From assembly GCF_000203815.1 (NCBI RefSeq), contig NW_004457737.1:1054001-1118000 (forward strand): DNA of 64,000 nucleotides, given 5' to 3'. Below the pieces are notes generated by a model. The model made no database searches, was not told the origin of the DNA, and saw nothing but the letters and a program-made list of their open reading frames with translations. The stretch comes from Cavenderia fasciculata (lineage: Eukaryota; Evosea; Eumycetozoa; Acytosteliales; Cavenderiaceae). Positions 1-12,580 of this stretch are shown here, in pieces (the first letter of the stretch is position 1; each line of letters starts with the position of its first letter). The position numbers and the translations under genes were made by a program.

Positions 1-313
1 TCATTACAAACTCTATCAACATTCAACAATATACAACAATATACATACAACAATATAATCGATCGGATGATATTATAATATATATAGATGGTATTATTAT
101 TATAACGACAACGAACATTTGCAATACATCACATTCTTCTTTTGGATTAACAATAGACAATAGAATACTCGACTTTCACTATATCCCGTTTATTGTCGAC
201 GCATGATATACACGAGTATTTAATTGCAAAAGTACTTTATATATATATTTATAAACTTTGTATACAATAGTCATCAACAACAACAACAAACATACATATA
301 TACAACAAACAAG
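1..313. promoter_or_regulatory. 5' flank of the corepressor gene
   Basis: This stretch is AT-rich and non-coding, with stop codons in all frames. Stretches of ATATATAT and A/T runs lie upstream of the ATG at 314, and a CAA-rich leader sits at about 270-300. It probably holds the promoter and 5' untranslated region of the downstream gene. I see no specific element. Confidence 0.5.
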
Positions 314-1394
314 ATGAATTCATTCGATACTGGTGGAGGAGACAATCCTTCATCATTTAACAATAATAATAATAATAATAGAGACTATAGGTATGTAAAC
401 ACGTGATTATAGATTATCATATAAACACTTGATTTAAATTTATCGATCATTATACTTACACTTCTACTTTCTATAAACTACTGTACACAGAAATGATTCA
501 TCATATAATAATAACAATCAACAACGAAATTGGAGAAATGATAGATTTGGTAACAATAATAATAATAATAATAATCGAAGAGATTGGGATAGAGGAAATG
601 ATAATGAACGGAATAGTTTATCTTCATCAGGTGGTGGTGGTGGAAATAGTTCAAGAGATTATAGTGAAACGTATCGTGATAATGCTAGAGATAGACCACC
701 TCCTCGTGATAATAACAACAACAATCGTTTCAACAAGGAAAGAGAAAGGTTTGGTGGAAACTACAACAACAACAATAGTCGTGGTGGTGGACAAGATAGA
801 GAACGAGACAGAGACCGAGAAAGAGAAAGAGAGAGAGAAAGAGACGAGGGTAATTGGGATACCCCTCCACCACCACCACATCCAAAGATTCTCGATAAAG
901 ATATAGATTATAGTAACCCAAATAGAGATGATGATCATAATAACAACAATAATAATAATAATAATAATAATTATACTAATAGCAAATATAAAAGAGAATT
1001 TAATAATTATAACAATAATAATAATAATCTCAATAACAATCATAATAATAATAATAGTAATAATCAAGATTATAAACGAAGGAGACTAAGGGAAGTTGAA
1101 CCTGGTGAATTAGATGGAGTTGGAGGAGGAGGAGGAGATAATTTTAGAAACAATAATAATAGTAATGGTAATAATAATTTTAATAATAATAGAAATAGAT
1201 TTTATAATAATAATAATAGAGAAAGATCACCTTCACGTGATAGGGGGATGAATAGATCGACATCCCCACCTCCTCCACATCCACCTCCACTCCATGATGA
1301 TCAGATTGATAGAGAGAGATCGTCACCTTCATCGTCTACTACAAATAGTGGTGGTTTTAATTCTGATCGTTATAGCAACGGTAGAGCACAAGGA

Positions 1395-1437
<43 letters not shown>

Positions 1438-4400
1438 GCGGCGGCAACAATAACTTTTATAAAAACAACAACAAGTTTGGTTACAACAACAACAAACAAT
1501 CCAATTTTACTTATCATGATCGTGAAAAGATTTATGAAGATCAAGAACGAAATAGTAAGGGACAGTCCCCGACCTACGAATCGTTGCTCAACAAATATTC
1601 AGACTCCAAGGTGACGTCTACGCCTCCCCCTCCCACCTCTACGTCCTCCTCGTCATCCACAACCTCTTCCTCCAACCAGTCTACGCCGTACCCCAAGTCT
1701 GGTCATGTAAAGGAATCCTATGTACACAATCACAGCCAACCCGTCGAGTTTAACTTTATGAAGCAACTCGAACAAATCACATCTGAGGGTTCATCTCGGC
1801 CTTCCCCATTCTTTGATCTCGACCGACCGGAACGCGAAAGACTGGAACGTGAACGAAGTGACAGAGAGCGTTTCGAACGAGAACGATCAGACAGAGAAAG
1901 ACAGGACCGCGAAAGAATGGACCGTGAACGATCGGAAAGAGCAGAGCGTGAACGTATGGATAGAGCCGAGCGTGACCGTTTGGACAGAGAGAGACAAGAA
2001 CGTGAAAGAATGGAGCGCGAACGTTTGGACCGTGAAAGAATGGAACGTGAGCGCATGGACCGAGAAAGATTTGAACGTGAACGACTGGATAGAGAGCGCT
2101 TGGAAAAGGAACGACTGGAGCGTGAACGAATCGACAGAGAAAGATTCGAGAGAGAACGACTCGACCGAGAACGATTCGAACGTGAACGCATGGAAAGAGA
2201 AAGATTCGAACGTGAACGAATAGAAAGAGAGGAACGTGATCGAATAGAAAGAGAGAAAATAGAGGTTGAACAACGTCACTTGCAAATGGAGAAATTGGAA
2301 CGTGAAAGACAAGAAACGGAAAGAATAGAACGTGAACGCATTGAAAGAGAAAGATTCGAGAGAGAGCAAAGAGAATCGTCTGAACTACAACATCAACAAC
2401 AACAGCAAATGCAACAACAACAACGAATGTTGATGGAAGTGTCTCACCCCAATGTTATTGTTCCACCACCTTCAATTGAAAAAGAGAGAGATAGATTCTC
2501 TCTTGATCGTGAAGAAGAGAGAGCACAGGATTTGAAGCGATCTTCTGCCAATGCCATTAGTTTTGGTGGCGGGTGGGGGCAGGGCTTGGTATCAAAAAAC
2601 AAAGAACTGGCTACCCCAACCCTCGCTGGCAATACCACACCATCATCTTCTTCAACCACCTCCTCGCCTGTACTTCCCACCGTTGAGTTGCAGGTTGGCG
2701 CGTCACAACCAACAACCGTCATCCCACAACAAACACCTCAACCTCAATCATCCCTCCCCAATTCAACAAGTTCATCGTCCACGACGACCATGAGTGGAGA
2801 GTTCCCAGTTCCCATGTCCCCAACATCCAAAAAAGATCTTGCTCCCACTTCTCCCATGCCAACATTGTCTTTGTCTTCATCGCCAATGGTTCCTCTAGTA
2901 TTTTTAGATAATAGTAGTAATCCCAATCCAACCATGTCTAGAATTCATAATAATCAACAACCACCACTTCCTCTACAACAACAACAACAATTACAACCAT
3001 CACAACAACACCAACAAATGCCTATACAACAACATCAACAACTACAACAACAACAACAACAAATACCACTTGCACCACCTTCAACTACTCAATTCAAGTA
3101 TCCACAACAACAACAATTACCACCACAATTAATATCACCACAACACCAACAGTTTCAACCAGCACCAACACCACCTCCACCTCCACCATTTCCGTCTGAC
3201 AAGGTTGTGTTTAAAGGACCTGCTGCACCACCATTACGATCGACAAGAGAAGATGTCCCACAACTTTATCCACACCTCCCATCAAAGGAACAGATTATCA
3301 TTAGCATTGATAGTTTAGACAATGAAATCACTGCTTTTGAAAAGGAGATAAAGTCACTTCAACAATCACTCGCAAGGATTACAAATGGTATCACCAAACA
3401 AAAGCGAAAGGAACAAAAAGAGAGGGAAAAAGAGCAAAAGGAAAAGGAAATGGAGAAAAAAGACAAGAAAAAGAAAAAGAAGCCCGTTGCATCCCGTCCG
3501 GGACTCAATGGTTCGTCGACCATCAAAAAAGAGACTGGTGTAGCCACACTAACCGTCACGATATCACAGACACAAAACCAACAAAATATATATCTTGCCA
3601 ACCACGAAGCCGCCAAGATTGCCCAAGATATGGTGTGGATGTCTATCGATGACGATGACTCTTCAGACGAAGAAGCCCATTATTCCAGCGTTGAAGAGTC
3701 GCCACTCTATCAATCCACAATTGACCGATACGAAGAGATCAAGGATGGTATGAAAGCAGTTCTTTTGCGTCGCAAGCAAGGATTGCAAAAATATAACAAA
3801 AAACTGGTCACCAAGTATAGAAAGGCGTACGACAAGTTTATCAAAAAAGAGATTGAATGGGAGGATTCTCACAACAAGCCAAAGAACGAGAAGCAACAAA
3901 AGAGTTCGGGTCGCCCCGCATTGAGGGCTGCCGTCACCACTACCACCCGTTCAGCAACCAGTCGATCCGGTCGTCCCATTGTATCGGATGCTGTCAGAAG
4001 TGAGGCAGAGTTTAACGAAATCATGGACCAACTTCGCGAACAAGACAGTATGGATCCCAACAGTCGATACCTTTCCTCTTTGGCTGAAGTTCCCCCAATG
4101 CTATCGCCAATGGAACGTGAATTACAATTTATAAACTACAATGGTCTTGTCGAAGATCCAATTCAAGCAGACAAGGATCGTAAACTTTTAATTCAATGGT
4201 CAACTGATGAAAGAGAAAAATTTGTTAAAAAGTATGAAATAATAATAATAATAATAATGGATTAATCTATTCTTTATACTTACTTAAATCTATTTGTTCT
4301 CTTATTTCTTTTTAGATATTTACAATATCCTAAAAAGTTTGAAAAAATAGCATCCTTTTTTGAAAACAAAACTACCGAAGATATGGTAGTATTCTATTAT

Positions 4401-5295
4401 ACTAACAAGAAAACATTAAATTTGAAAACTCTTTTATTAAATGCACAAGCCAAAAAGAGAGGAGGAAGAAAAATAAGTGTAAGTCCAAGAGGTATATTAA
4501 TTAATTTATTAATAGTATTTATTAATATTTATTTATTTATTTATTTATTTATTTTAGGATTCACATCAATTTTTATCAACAACAAATAGTAATACAAATG
4601 TAAATAGTTCACCTGTATTGTCATCACCTAAAACACCAAAACCAAGAAGTAGAAAACAAGTAGTCGAAGCAACAACATCAACGTCAACATCAACACCAAC
4701 TACAACAACATCAACATCAACAACAGATGAAACGTCATCGTCGGCATCACCAAATCCACCAACCCCAAGATTAACGGCAAGAGAACAGGTTTTATTAGCC
4801 ACATCTGCATCGGTTGCTTTGGCTTCACCTTCTATTAAACCACTGACCCCCAGTGTCACAACCACCGCCACCGCCACCACTCCATCCCTTTCTTCAACTG
4901 CAACTGGATCCACCTCGACACACTCACCAAGCAGCAGTAGCTCAACCTCTACAGCAGCAGCAGCACCAGCATCCTCGTCGACTACAACGTCTTCATCGTT
5001 GCCGCCTACCGCCGCCCCAACTACACCAACAGAAGTTGTAGGAGAAATGAGATGGAATGACCAAGAACGCGAATCTTTTACAACAGCATACAACAAATTT
5101 GGAATGGATTTTAAATCAATATCTGATTTTATCAAGACCAAATCCTATTCTCAATGTAGAAGTTATTATTATAATAGAAAACGTCGTTCCAGGTTGGAAG
5201 CAGAGGCAAAGAAAAAAGAACAAGAAGATTCCCCCTCTTCTTCTTCATCTTCCTCATCATCTTCATCCTCTTCATCTTCAGATTCTTCCGATTAA
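314..5295 (+). CDS. NCoR/SMRT/Snt1-like corepressor with two SANT domains
   Basis: Four exons join in frame: 314-390, 491-4231, 4316-4478 and 4558-5295, giving 1572 aa. Every junction has GT..AG ends and preserves the reading frame. The N-terminal half is low complexity (poly-Asn, Gly/Arg, Pro), then a long Arg/Glu repeat, poly-Gln and a Lys-rich coil. A conserved stretch at about residues 1200-1260 ([13 protein letters not shown] onward) leads into SANT1 near 1258-1310 ([13 protein letters not shown], then [16 protein letters not shown] and VVFYYTNKK, split by intron 3). SANT2 is near 1490-1540 ([15 protein letters not shown], then [16 protein letters not shown]). Paired SANT domains with this spacing are the hallmark of NCoR/SMRT and yeast Snt1, which scaffold histone-deacetylase complexes (Set3C/HDAC3 type) in the nucleus. 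The SANT assignment is firm. The HDAC3-type role is inferred from the family. The gene ends 65 bp from a convergent neighbour. Confidence 0.85.
1810..2385 (+). repeat. Coding Arg/Glu repeat, likely single alpha-helix
   Basis: About 190 codons in the corepressor encode near-continuous RERxERxRxDRER-type repeats ([20 protein letters not shown] and so on). The alternating charges with i to i+4 spacing resemble a stable single alpha-helix. At DNA level the unit is a degenerate 9-18 bp repeat of the GAACGTGAAAGA type, which creates long shadow ORFs on the other strand. Confidence 0.75.
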
Positions 5296-5360
5296 ACAAA
5301 AAGAACTTGATAGATTAAACAAATAATAAATAATAAATATTTTTTATTTATACAACACAT

Positions 5361-7700
5361 TTATTTTCTTGGATTACATGGAAAATTCTTATCAAAACCT
5401 TTGTAAATTGCATAGGTTAGACTGGCCAATTTTGAATAACCAATACAGTTTGTGTGCAAGAGTGAATAGATGAATTCGACAACCATGACATTACGGTTTG
5501 GATGGGGTTCGTCAGCTATTTTTCTTTGATCCAAAGGAGTGATTTTGGCAAGTTCATAGATGGTAAATAAACGTTCCTTCCACAGAGTTCTGATCATTTC
5601 CAAATCACAAAAGGGAAATTCTCGAGCTAACAATAATCCACCTATACTCTTTTTAACTGATAAACAATTCTTATCCATCCATTGAGAAATGGTTTTAATG
5701 GCAGCTACATTGTCGTTTCGTATTGCCTTTTCAAGCAAACTCTGGAAAGGTTCTAAAGTACATATAAACCCATCTCGTTTGACTGTATCTAGTACAAACT
5801 CAATAATCTTTGGGTGACATGTGTACAGACAATTGACAATGACCAAGTGCTGAGATGGATCGATTGGAGATATTGTTTGGAATAGCCATTCTACGGTTTC
5901 AATGTAATTTGACTTTAGAGCAGTCACCATGGTATCTGGTGATATTGAATTGACAAGTGATGGGTTTTGACCTTGAATGTATTTGATGACTTGAATCGAA
6001 TTGCTCGTGATTGCAGTCTCGAGTGATTGCAATGTTAGCTCGAGTCCAAACTTTTCGTAAAGATACTCTACAATGTGGAGATGATTGGTTCGAACACCTT
6101 CATTGAGCATGTCCTTTTGGAGGACGTACCCAACGTCCATGAGCAGTGTCAGTAGGTCAATGTTTCCAGAACACGCAGCACTAGACAATGGAAGTAGGTA
6201 TCCTGCCTGTTGATTTGAATGATCGATGAGTGACGAATATTTGTGAATCATTTCATAGGCAAATTCATGGTTTCCATTGACAATGGCCCAATTTAAGATG
6301 AAATGATTAAATTGACGTGGCTTGGACTCTGTGAAAAAGAAACGGACAATGTCAAAGTGATTGTTTTGTGACGCTCCAACAATAAGACTATCCCACTTGC
6401 TATTGTCGATATTGTGTTCATACTTGTGATCCTTTTGGTATTTGTAGAGGTATTTGACGATTTCAATGTGACCATTGAATACGGCCAGTCTCATACCAGA
6501 GCCAATAATATGTTCATTGTTGATGGATGCATGTTCGACCAAGAGCCTGACAATATCCTCGAACCCTTTTTGACAAGAGAATTCAAAGGCTTGGTCCGAG
6601 ACGGGAGCACCCACCGTAAAATGGAGATACTGCACCATCTCATAGTTGCCCGACAAGCATGCATTGATGAGTGACAGTCTCGTACAATGGTCTTCCATCC
6701 AATTATCGGGTAATTCCTGCTCCAACAATGTATGTGCCGCTCTAACCATTTCCAGATTGTTTGTACAGCATGCTCTGTCCAAGATTCCCCTTCTTTCATA
6801 ATTAATATTATTCATATAGTTTGGACCATTGGAAGCCAAAATCATCGTTTGGTATTGCGAATGAGATGGAGGAGGAGGGGGAGGAGGGGTAGGAGTAGCT
6901 GTATCAACAGACCCAATAACAATATCGAATTTACTTTGAAGGTATTTAAAAGTCTCGAGATTAGTCGATACTGATACATTGATGAGATCGTTTCGGTAGT
7001 TTTGAAACTCCTCATGGCTGACATGTTTCTCTAACTCTTTGAAAATCTCTACATCTTTGATTGCTTTCAACAAGATATCCTTGGTGACTCGTGCGCCTAT
7101 ATCACTACCTGCCAGGTACCGAACGGCCTCGACTGTTTTACCAAAATCTATTGCATTTCTGAGACAACACATCATTGGATGTGGTTTGAATCCTTGTGCA
7201 TGCAAGTGTTTCAAAATGTCAACGTTGCCAGTCTTTGCAGCAGAGTCGAATACGCCACCATTGTAATATTCATCGTCGGGGTATGATTGTTTGAGTGCCA
7301 CGACAAAGACGTGTTTGTAGCGTTTATAGACCTTGAGATAGTCATCGTACAGGCGACACGCACCAAAGAACTTTTTAAGTAACTTGACACTCAGCGTAGT
7401 CTTGAATACACTGCCATCCTTTCTTATGGTTGCTCTTGCTTGTTTTGGTAGTGACAATAGATACATGTACAATCTGATTGAACCAATACTGAAAATGGTA
7501 TCTGTGTTCATTTCACGTAGTTTGTAGCTTCGATTGTTATTGTCTCTGCTACCACTATGTCTTACTATCACATCGTCGTGATGTTGATACGACGATGATG
7601 AAACCACGCTAATATTATTGACAACATTGACAAGTTGAAATATCCTCCTTGAAAGATATTCATTCTTGAATACATATAGAAATAATTGATTCTCTAACAT
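5361..7700 (-). CDS. Large ankyrin-like repeat protein of the dictyostelid type
   Basis: One uninterrupted 779-codon frame starts with MLENQLFLYVFKNEYLSRRI, the stereotyped opening of a very large dictyostelid family that combines an F-box-like N-terminus with degenerate ankyrin repeats. Recurrent ankyrin-like helix pairs are visible throughout, for example GNYEMVQYLHFTVGAPV, GFEDIVRLLVEHASI, GHIEIVKYLYKYQKDH, NHFDIVRFFFTES and NHLHIVEYLYEKFGLEL. A poly-Pro loop ([10 protein letters not shown]) lies at about residue 270. Family members are thought to be protein-interaction scaffolds; no enzymatic motif is visible and the partner is unknown. The gene is convergent with the corepressor, and AATAAA-like signals crowd the 65 bp between them. 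The start is the first Met and matches the family N-terminus, so the model should be complete. Confidence 0.85.
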   Translation of the reverse strand: MLENQLFLYVFKNEYLSRRIFQLVNVVNNISVVSSSSYQHHDDVIVRHSGSRDNNNRSYKLREMNTDTIFSIGSIRLYMYLLSLPKQARATIRKDGSVFKTTLSVKLLKKFFGACRLYDDYLKVYKRYKHVFVVALKQSYPDDEYYNGGVFDSAAKTGNVDILKHLHAQGFKPHPMMCCLRNAIDFGKTVEAVRYLAGSDIGARVTKDILLKAIKDVEIFKELEKHVSHEEFQNYRNDLINVSVSTNLETFKYLQSKFDIVIGSVDTATPTPPPPPPPSHSQYQTMILASNGPNYMNNINYERRGILDRACCTNNLEMVRAAHTLLEQELPDNWMEDHCTRLSLINACLSGNYEMVQYLHFTVGAPVSDQAFEFSCQKGFEDIVRLLVEHASINNEHIIGSGMRLAVFNGHIEIVKYLYKYQKDHKYEHNIDNSKWDSLIVGASQNNHFDIVRFFFTESKPRQFNHFILNWAIVNGNHEFAYEMIHKYSSLIDHSNQQAGYLLPLSSAACSGNIDLLTLLMDVGYVLQKDMLNEGVRTNHLHIVEYLYEKFGLELTLQSLETAITSNSIQVIKYIQGQNPSLVNSISPDTMVTALKSNYIETVEWLFQTISPIDPSQHLVIVNCLYTCHPKIIEFVLDTVKRDGFICTLEPFQSLLEKAIRNDNVAAIKTISQWMDKNCLSVKKSIGGLLLAREFPFCDLEMIRTLWKERLFTIYELAKITPLDQRKIADEPHPNRNVMVVEFIYSLLHTNCIGYSKLASLTYAIYKGFDKNFPCNPRK

Positions 7701-7936
7701 CTATTCTAATTCTTTTTATTAAACAAATAAATAATTGTAAATATTTTTTCATCACAACAAAAACTGCTTGAGTCCTGATCATTAATTTTTGTCGTCACTA
7801 AAAGTTATATCAAAATATCTCAATCAAATATATATTAAATAAATAAACTATGTATCTATAAATCAACATTAAATGACATGCAGATTTGTATAACCAACTT
7901 TACACATCTATTGCTTGTTGATGGAAAAGATGATCG

Positions 7937-7952
7937 ACCCTAGATCTAGGGT
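7937..7952. repeat. 16-bp perfect palindrome ACCCTAGATCTAGGGT
   Basis: The sequence is its own reverse complement over 16 bp, in an AT-rich spacer about 240 bp upstream of the ankyrin-like gene. It could be a dimeric transcription-factor site, but its function is unknown. Confidence 0.5.
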
Positions 7953-8294
7953 GAATCTATTAGATTCAAATTATTAATGGATATATTGTTGTATGTATGT
8001 ATCTACACCTGTATAATAAATATGATGTGGTTGTTAAATTCAATAATATACAACTTTCCTTCCTTCTCATTCATTCATCCATTCATGTTCACATACATAT
8101 ATACATACATACACATGTATATAATTCATGTTCACATAATAATAATAATAATTTATATTTGAACCAATGAAGGTCATTGGATATTATTGTTTGCTTATTG
8201 TATATAGATAGGTGTTTAAACTATAGTATACACCAATGAAAGTATTTTTAGCGTACATGTATGTTTGTATGTTTGTTTGGGAAATGCATTTATG

Positions 8295-8306
8295 TGCGGA
8301 TCCGCA
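8295..8306. repeat. 12-bp perfect palindrome TGCGGATCCGCA
   Basis: This GC-rich perfect palindrome stands out in an AT-rich spacer about 590 bp upstream of the P450 start. It could be a dimeric binding site, but its function is unknown. Confidence 0.45.
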
Positions 8307-8893
8307 ATACAATACACTCACTATCATTAGTCTTCTTCCCTACCCTTGAAATGGATCTAGTCTGATGATGTTAGATGTGTGGTGGGTAGGTGGTAGGATT
8401 TGGTCAAAAAAAGGAATATCGACCCGCTAATTTAAATTAACAACACGAGTGGTAAGATCATCATCAACACCCACCACTACAACAACCACCCACTACTACT
8501 ACTACTAGATAGATAGATAGAGTTTTTATCTCACACTCCCTCTATCTGTAGGGGGATAATGGGTCAACATAACCGACAAAATCTAAAGTAAACCCCATTT
8601 AACATTAATCTATCTGCAAAGGAGGAGGAGGAGGAGGAAGAGGAGAAGGGGACAAACAGACAGCAAACAAACCAACAAACAGGTGTCGGTGATTTCATAT
8701 ATTTATATGGCTGGTTTGGATAGGATATGATTACTATTATTATATCAACCAATCAACAAACAACCATTATTTATTAATTATTTAATTATTATTTAATTTG
8801 CGGTGCACTCCTTCCTCTTTGTGATTTAAACATTCATTTGTCCATTCATTCAAAAAAGGTATTCAATAAAACCAATATATTAATTAACCAATC

Positions 8894-10613
8894 ATGATTA
8901 CTTGGGCTATTGTAGGATATCTATTTTTATTCTATATCATTTGTTCTTTTGTAAGTAATCATTCACCCATTCATCTCAAAGTCAAACTTCACTTTTAATA
9001 TTAATATTCATTCCATTAATTATTTATTTTCCCTCTCCTCTCCTTTCTTTTTATTTTTTCATAGATTAAAAAGAATACAAGATTCTCAAAGAATGATCCA
9101 CCACTTGCATGTATATCAGCACCAATCATTGGAGGATTATACCAAATGTCAAGTAATCCACCAGATGATATGTTGAGATTGGCAAGAAAGAGTGGAAAAA
9201 TCTTTTCTATTTGGTTTGGTGACAATTACACTGTCTTTATCAACGATCCAGAGCTACTAGAAGAGGTGTTTATCAAGAACCATGACACCTTTGGAGACAG
9301 ACCATTTGTACCAAGTCTTCGTATCGTATGTGACAATTTCAATGATTTGGTGTTGAATGACAATGACACTTGGAAACCACTACGTAAATTTTTGGATCAA
9401 TCATTCACAAAGACCAAACTCAAGGCTCTTGCTCCAGTCATTGAACTTCAATCAAATAATTTAGTAAATAGATTAAAAGAATATTCTAGATCTGGTGAAC
9501 CAGTATGTATAAATATATATAATTATATAAATGTTTAAAAATATTTAATTTAATTTATTTTATTTTTAGGTTGACCCATTCCCATATTTAAGAAAGTTTA
9601 CATTTAGTATTATTGTTAAAATGGTATTGAATATTGATTTGGCCTATGAAGAAGAACCAAATGAGGGAATTATGAACACCATGTTTACTCCAATCAATGA
9701 ACTGGTCAAGAGAATTGCACAAGGTGCCGTCTTTGATACTATTCACTTGTTGAGTGGTTTATATTATCATTCAATCGGAAAGTTATTAAACAAGTCACTC
9801 GATAGTATTCGTACCATTGCTAGAAACATTATCAAAGAACATAGAGAAACTGTTGATCCAAAAAAGTATGAACCCAAAAAAAAAAAAAGAATAATAATTA
9901 TAATCCATTATTTAATTAATTAATTAATTATTTACTTTATCTTTTCTAGTACAAGAGATGTTTTAGATTTAATGATTCTTGCAGGATATGATGATGAATT
10001 AATGTTAAATGTTATTTTTGATATGTTGATTGCTGGTGTAGAGACTACCGCCTCATCATTGTCATGGTTAACATTGCTGATGGTCAATCATCAAGAGGAA
10101 CAGGATAATTTGAGAAATGAACTTCAAACAAAGTTCCCTCAATGGGAGAATATCCAGGCAACCGATCGGTCAGGTTGTACCTATACTTCGGCCGTCATCA
10201 AAGAATCGCTGAGACATCGTCAATTGGCTCCATTTAGTGTTCCTCGTATTGCAAAGACTGATGCATGGATTGGAGAGTATTTTGTTCCCAAGGGTACTCA
10301 TATCATGGGTAATCTACTTGCCATCCACAAAAACTATTTCCCAGACGGTGAAGAGTTTAAGCCATCTAGATGGCTCGATGATACCAGTCTCAACCCAGTA
10401 GGTCAAACCAAATGGGTTCCCTTTAGTTTGGGTCCAAGAGTTTGTGTAGGATACCAGTTGGCACATGACGAACTCTTTGTTGCCGTTTCCAAAATGTTCC
10501 ACAACTTCAAGATCACTTCTCCAGATGGCAGTAAACTCGATGAGACACCAGCCCATGGTATCACTGTTCAACCACTTCATTCACATAAATACAAGTTTGA
10601 AATTGTCAATTAA
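8894..10613 (+). CDS. Cytochrome P450 (copy 1)
   Basis: Four exons, 8894-8950, 9065-9502, 9570-9865 and 9950-10613, join in frame to 484 aa. Exon 1 encodes only a 19-residue membrane anchor (MITWAIVGYLFLFYIICSF), so the protein should sit in the ER membrane with its catalytic domain in the cytosol. Diagnostic P450 motifs are the I-helix AGVETT at about residue 292, ExxR as ESLR at 349-352, and the heme loop FSLGPRVCVG with the thiolate Cys at 429. The P450 family catalyses NADPH-dependent mono-oxygenation; the substrate cannot be read from sequence. The gene lies tail to tail with copy 2, which has the same total length and shares three intron positions, so the pair arose by inverted duplication. 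It most resembles dictyostelid-specific CYP families, but I cannot assign the CYP number. Confidence 0.93.
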
Positions 10614-10801
10614 ATTAAAATTAAATTAAAAAAAAAAAAAACTATATCAAAAAAATAAATAAATAATTGTAATAATAACTTTAAGCAAATTGGTAAACAC
10701 CCATACTAGTACCAAACCTTTTTTTTTTTTTAAACATTTTAGATTTATTTTATTAAAAAAAAGAAAAGAAAAGAGTGGAGAAAAAGGATTATTATTTTTA
10801 A

Positions 10802-12580
10802 TTATTTAACAATTTCAAATTTATATTTATGGGCATGAAGAGGTTGAACAGCCATTCCAAATTGAGATGTTTCATCAAGTTTAGATCCATCGATTGAGGT
10901 AACTTTGACATTTGAGAATATTTTGGCAACAGCCATCCAAATCTCCTCAATAGCCAATGAACTACCCAAACAAGCTCTTGGACCAATAGAGAATGGCATC
11001 CAATTATCCTTACCAGTATTGGTTAAACTATGATCACCAATGTATCTTGATGGATTAAATTCAGTTCCATTTGGATAATGATCATGAAGAACAGCATAGA
11101 AATTGGCCATTACTTGAGTCTATAAAGAAGAAAAGGAAATTGAATGTAAATAAATAATTGAATAATACTATATTTAATGTTCATGTCTACATACACCTTT
11201 AGGAATGAAATATTCACCAATCATTGTATCATATCTAGAAATACGTGGAAGACCAAATGGACCAATTGGTTTGAGTCTCATTGATTCTTTTATAACAGCA
11301 GATGTGTAGGGACAGTTGGTACGGTCAGTTGGTTGAATGGAATCCAATGAATCTGGGAATGCAGTTCTAACTTCACTTCTAACCTTTTCTTGTTCCTCTT
11401 GATAGTTGGCCATCAATAATACAAACCATGACAATGTGGTGGCACTAGTCTCCACACCAGCCAATAACAAATCAAATACTAAATTGACAATTAAATCATC
11501 TTCATATTGATTTGAAATCATCATATCCAAAAAATCTCTTGGGCTAAAAATAGTTAATAAATAAATTAATAACATATTAAATAATTAAATAATTTGTAAT
11601 AATATGTTTCTTTTTTGTTTACATACTTGTCTATATCAATAGTTTCTTTGTGTTCTTTGATGAAACCTCTAATCATTACTTTGATTTCACTTATTGGATG
11701 GTTGAATCGTTTGGCAATCTTGTAATAAATGGGAGACAAGGCATGAATAGTGTCAAAGATGGCACCGGCAGCCATCTTTCTTACTAGTTCACTGAGTGGA
11801 GTAAACATTTTAAGCATCATACCAGTATTTGGTTCTTCTTCATAAGCCATATCAATATTCAATACCATTTTAAGAATAACACTAAAAGTGTACTTTCTCA
11901 AGTATGGTACTGGATCAAGCTTGAAAAATCAAATCAAGAGACTTGTTAGAACATATTGATAATAATATTATTATTTAATTTATACATACTGGTTCACCAG
12001 AGATTGCATGTTCTTTGAATTTACGAACAAGATGATTTGAGTGAGTTTCCATGGCTGGTGCAATAGCTTTTAATTTAGTTCTTGTAAATTGACCAATCAT
12101 TTGTTGTCTGAGGGGTTTCCAGTTGGTGTAGTTTGACAATACCAAATCGTTAAAGTCATCACACATGAAACGAAGACTTGGTACAAATGGTCTGTCTCCA
12201 AAAGCCTCATGGTTCTTGTTAAATGCCTCTTCAATGAGACCGGGGTCATTGATGATGACAGTGTAATTGTCACCGTACCAAATCGACATAATCTTCCCAA
12301 ACTTTCTAGATAGACGCAACAAGTCTTCCGATGGATCAACACCCAATTTATAAAGACCTCCTATAATAGGAAGTGAAATGGCACAAAGTGGTGGATCATT
12401 CTTTGAGAATCTTGTATTCTTTTTAATCTATAAAGAGTTTAAATAAAAAAAAAAAATAAAAAAAAGAAAAAATAGAAAAGATAGGTTAGAAATATTTTAC
12501 TCATTTAATGGAATATAACTTACAAAAGAATAAAGTAGAATAAACCCAATAATATAAAATATAATAGAAAAACTTATCAT
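10802..12580 (-). CDS. Cytochrome P450 (copy 2, extra intron)
   Basis: Five exons on the minus strand, 12580-12524, 12427-11990, 11919-11627, 11543-11195 and 11119-10802, join to 484 aa, exactly the length of copy 1. The 19-residue anchor exon and first three introns match copies 1 and 3. A fourth intron (11194-11120) falls right after the codons for PKG, where copies 1 and 3 run straight through. The I-helix AGVETS, ExxR as ESMR, and heme loop FSIGPRACLG with Cys 429 are all intact, so the enzyme is predicted active. The stop codon is 188 bp from that of copy 1 (convergent). Role: ER-membrane mono-oxygenase of unknown substrate, presumably related to that of copy 1. Confidence 0.93.

Larger units (their letters stand above)
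7701..8893. other. Divergent intergenic spacer with perfect palindromes
   Basis: There is no convincing gene. The spacer separates the divergent ankyrin-like and P450 genes. It contains ATA/CAT microsatellites, GATA repeats near 8508-8520, a GGA-rich tract near 8620-8650 and two perfect palindromes listed separately. A short ORF at 7977-8162 is simple-sequence and not credible. Confidence 0.6.

Noticed and set aside
1730-2191. Minus-strand frame rich in Ser-Arg dipeptides, resembling an SR splicing factor
   Set aside because: It is the exact antisense of the Arg/Glu repeat of the corepressor gene, whose frame is supported by SANT domains and splice junctions.
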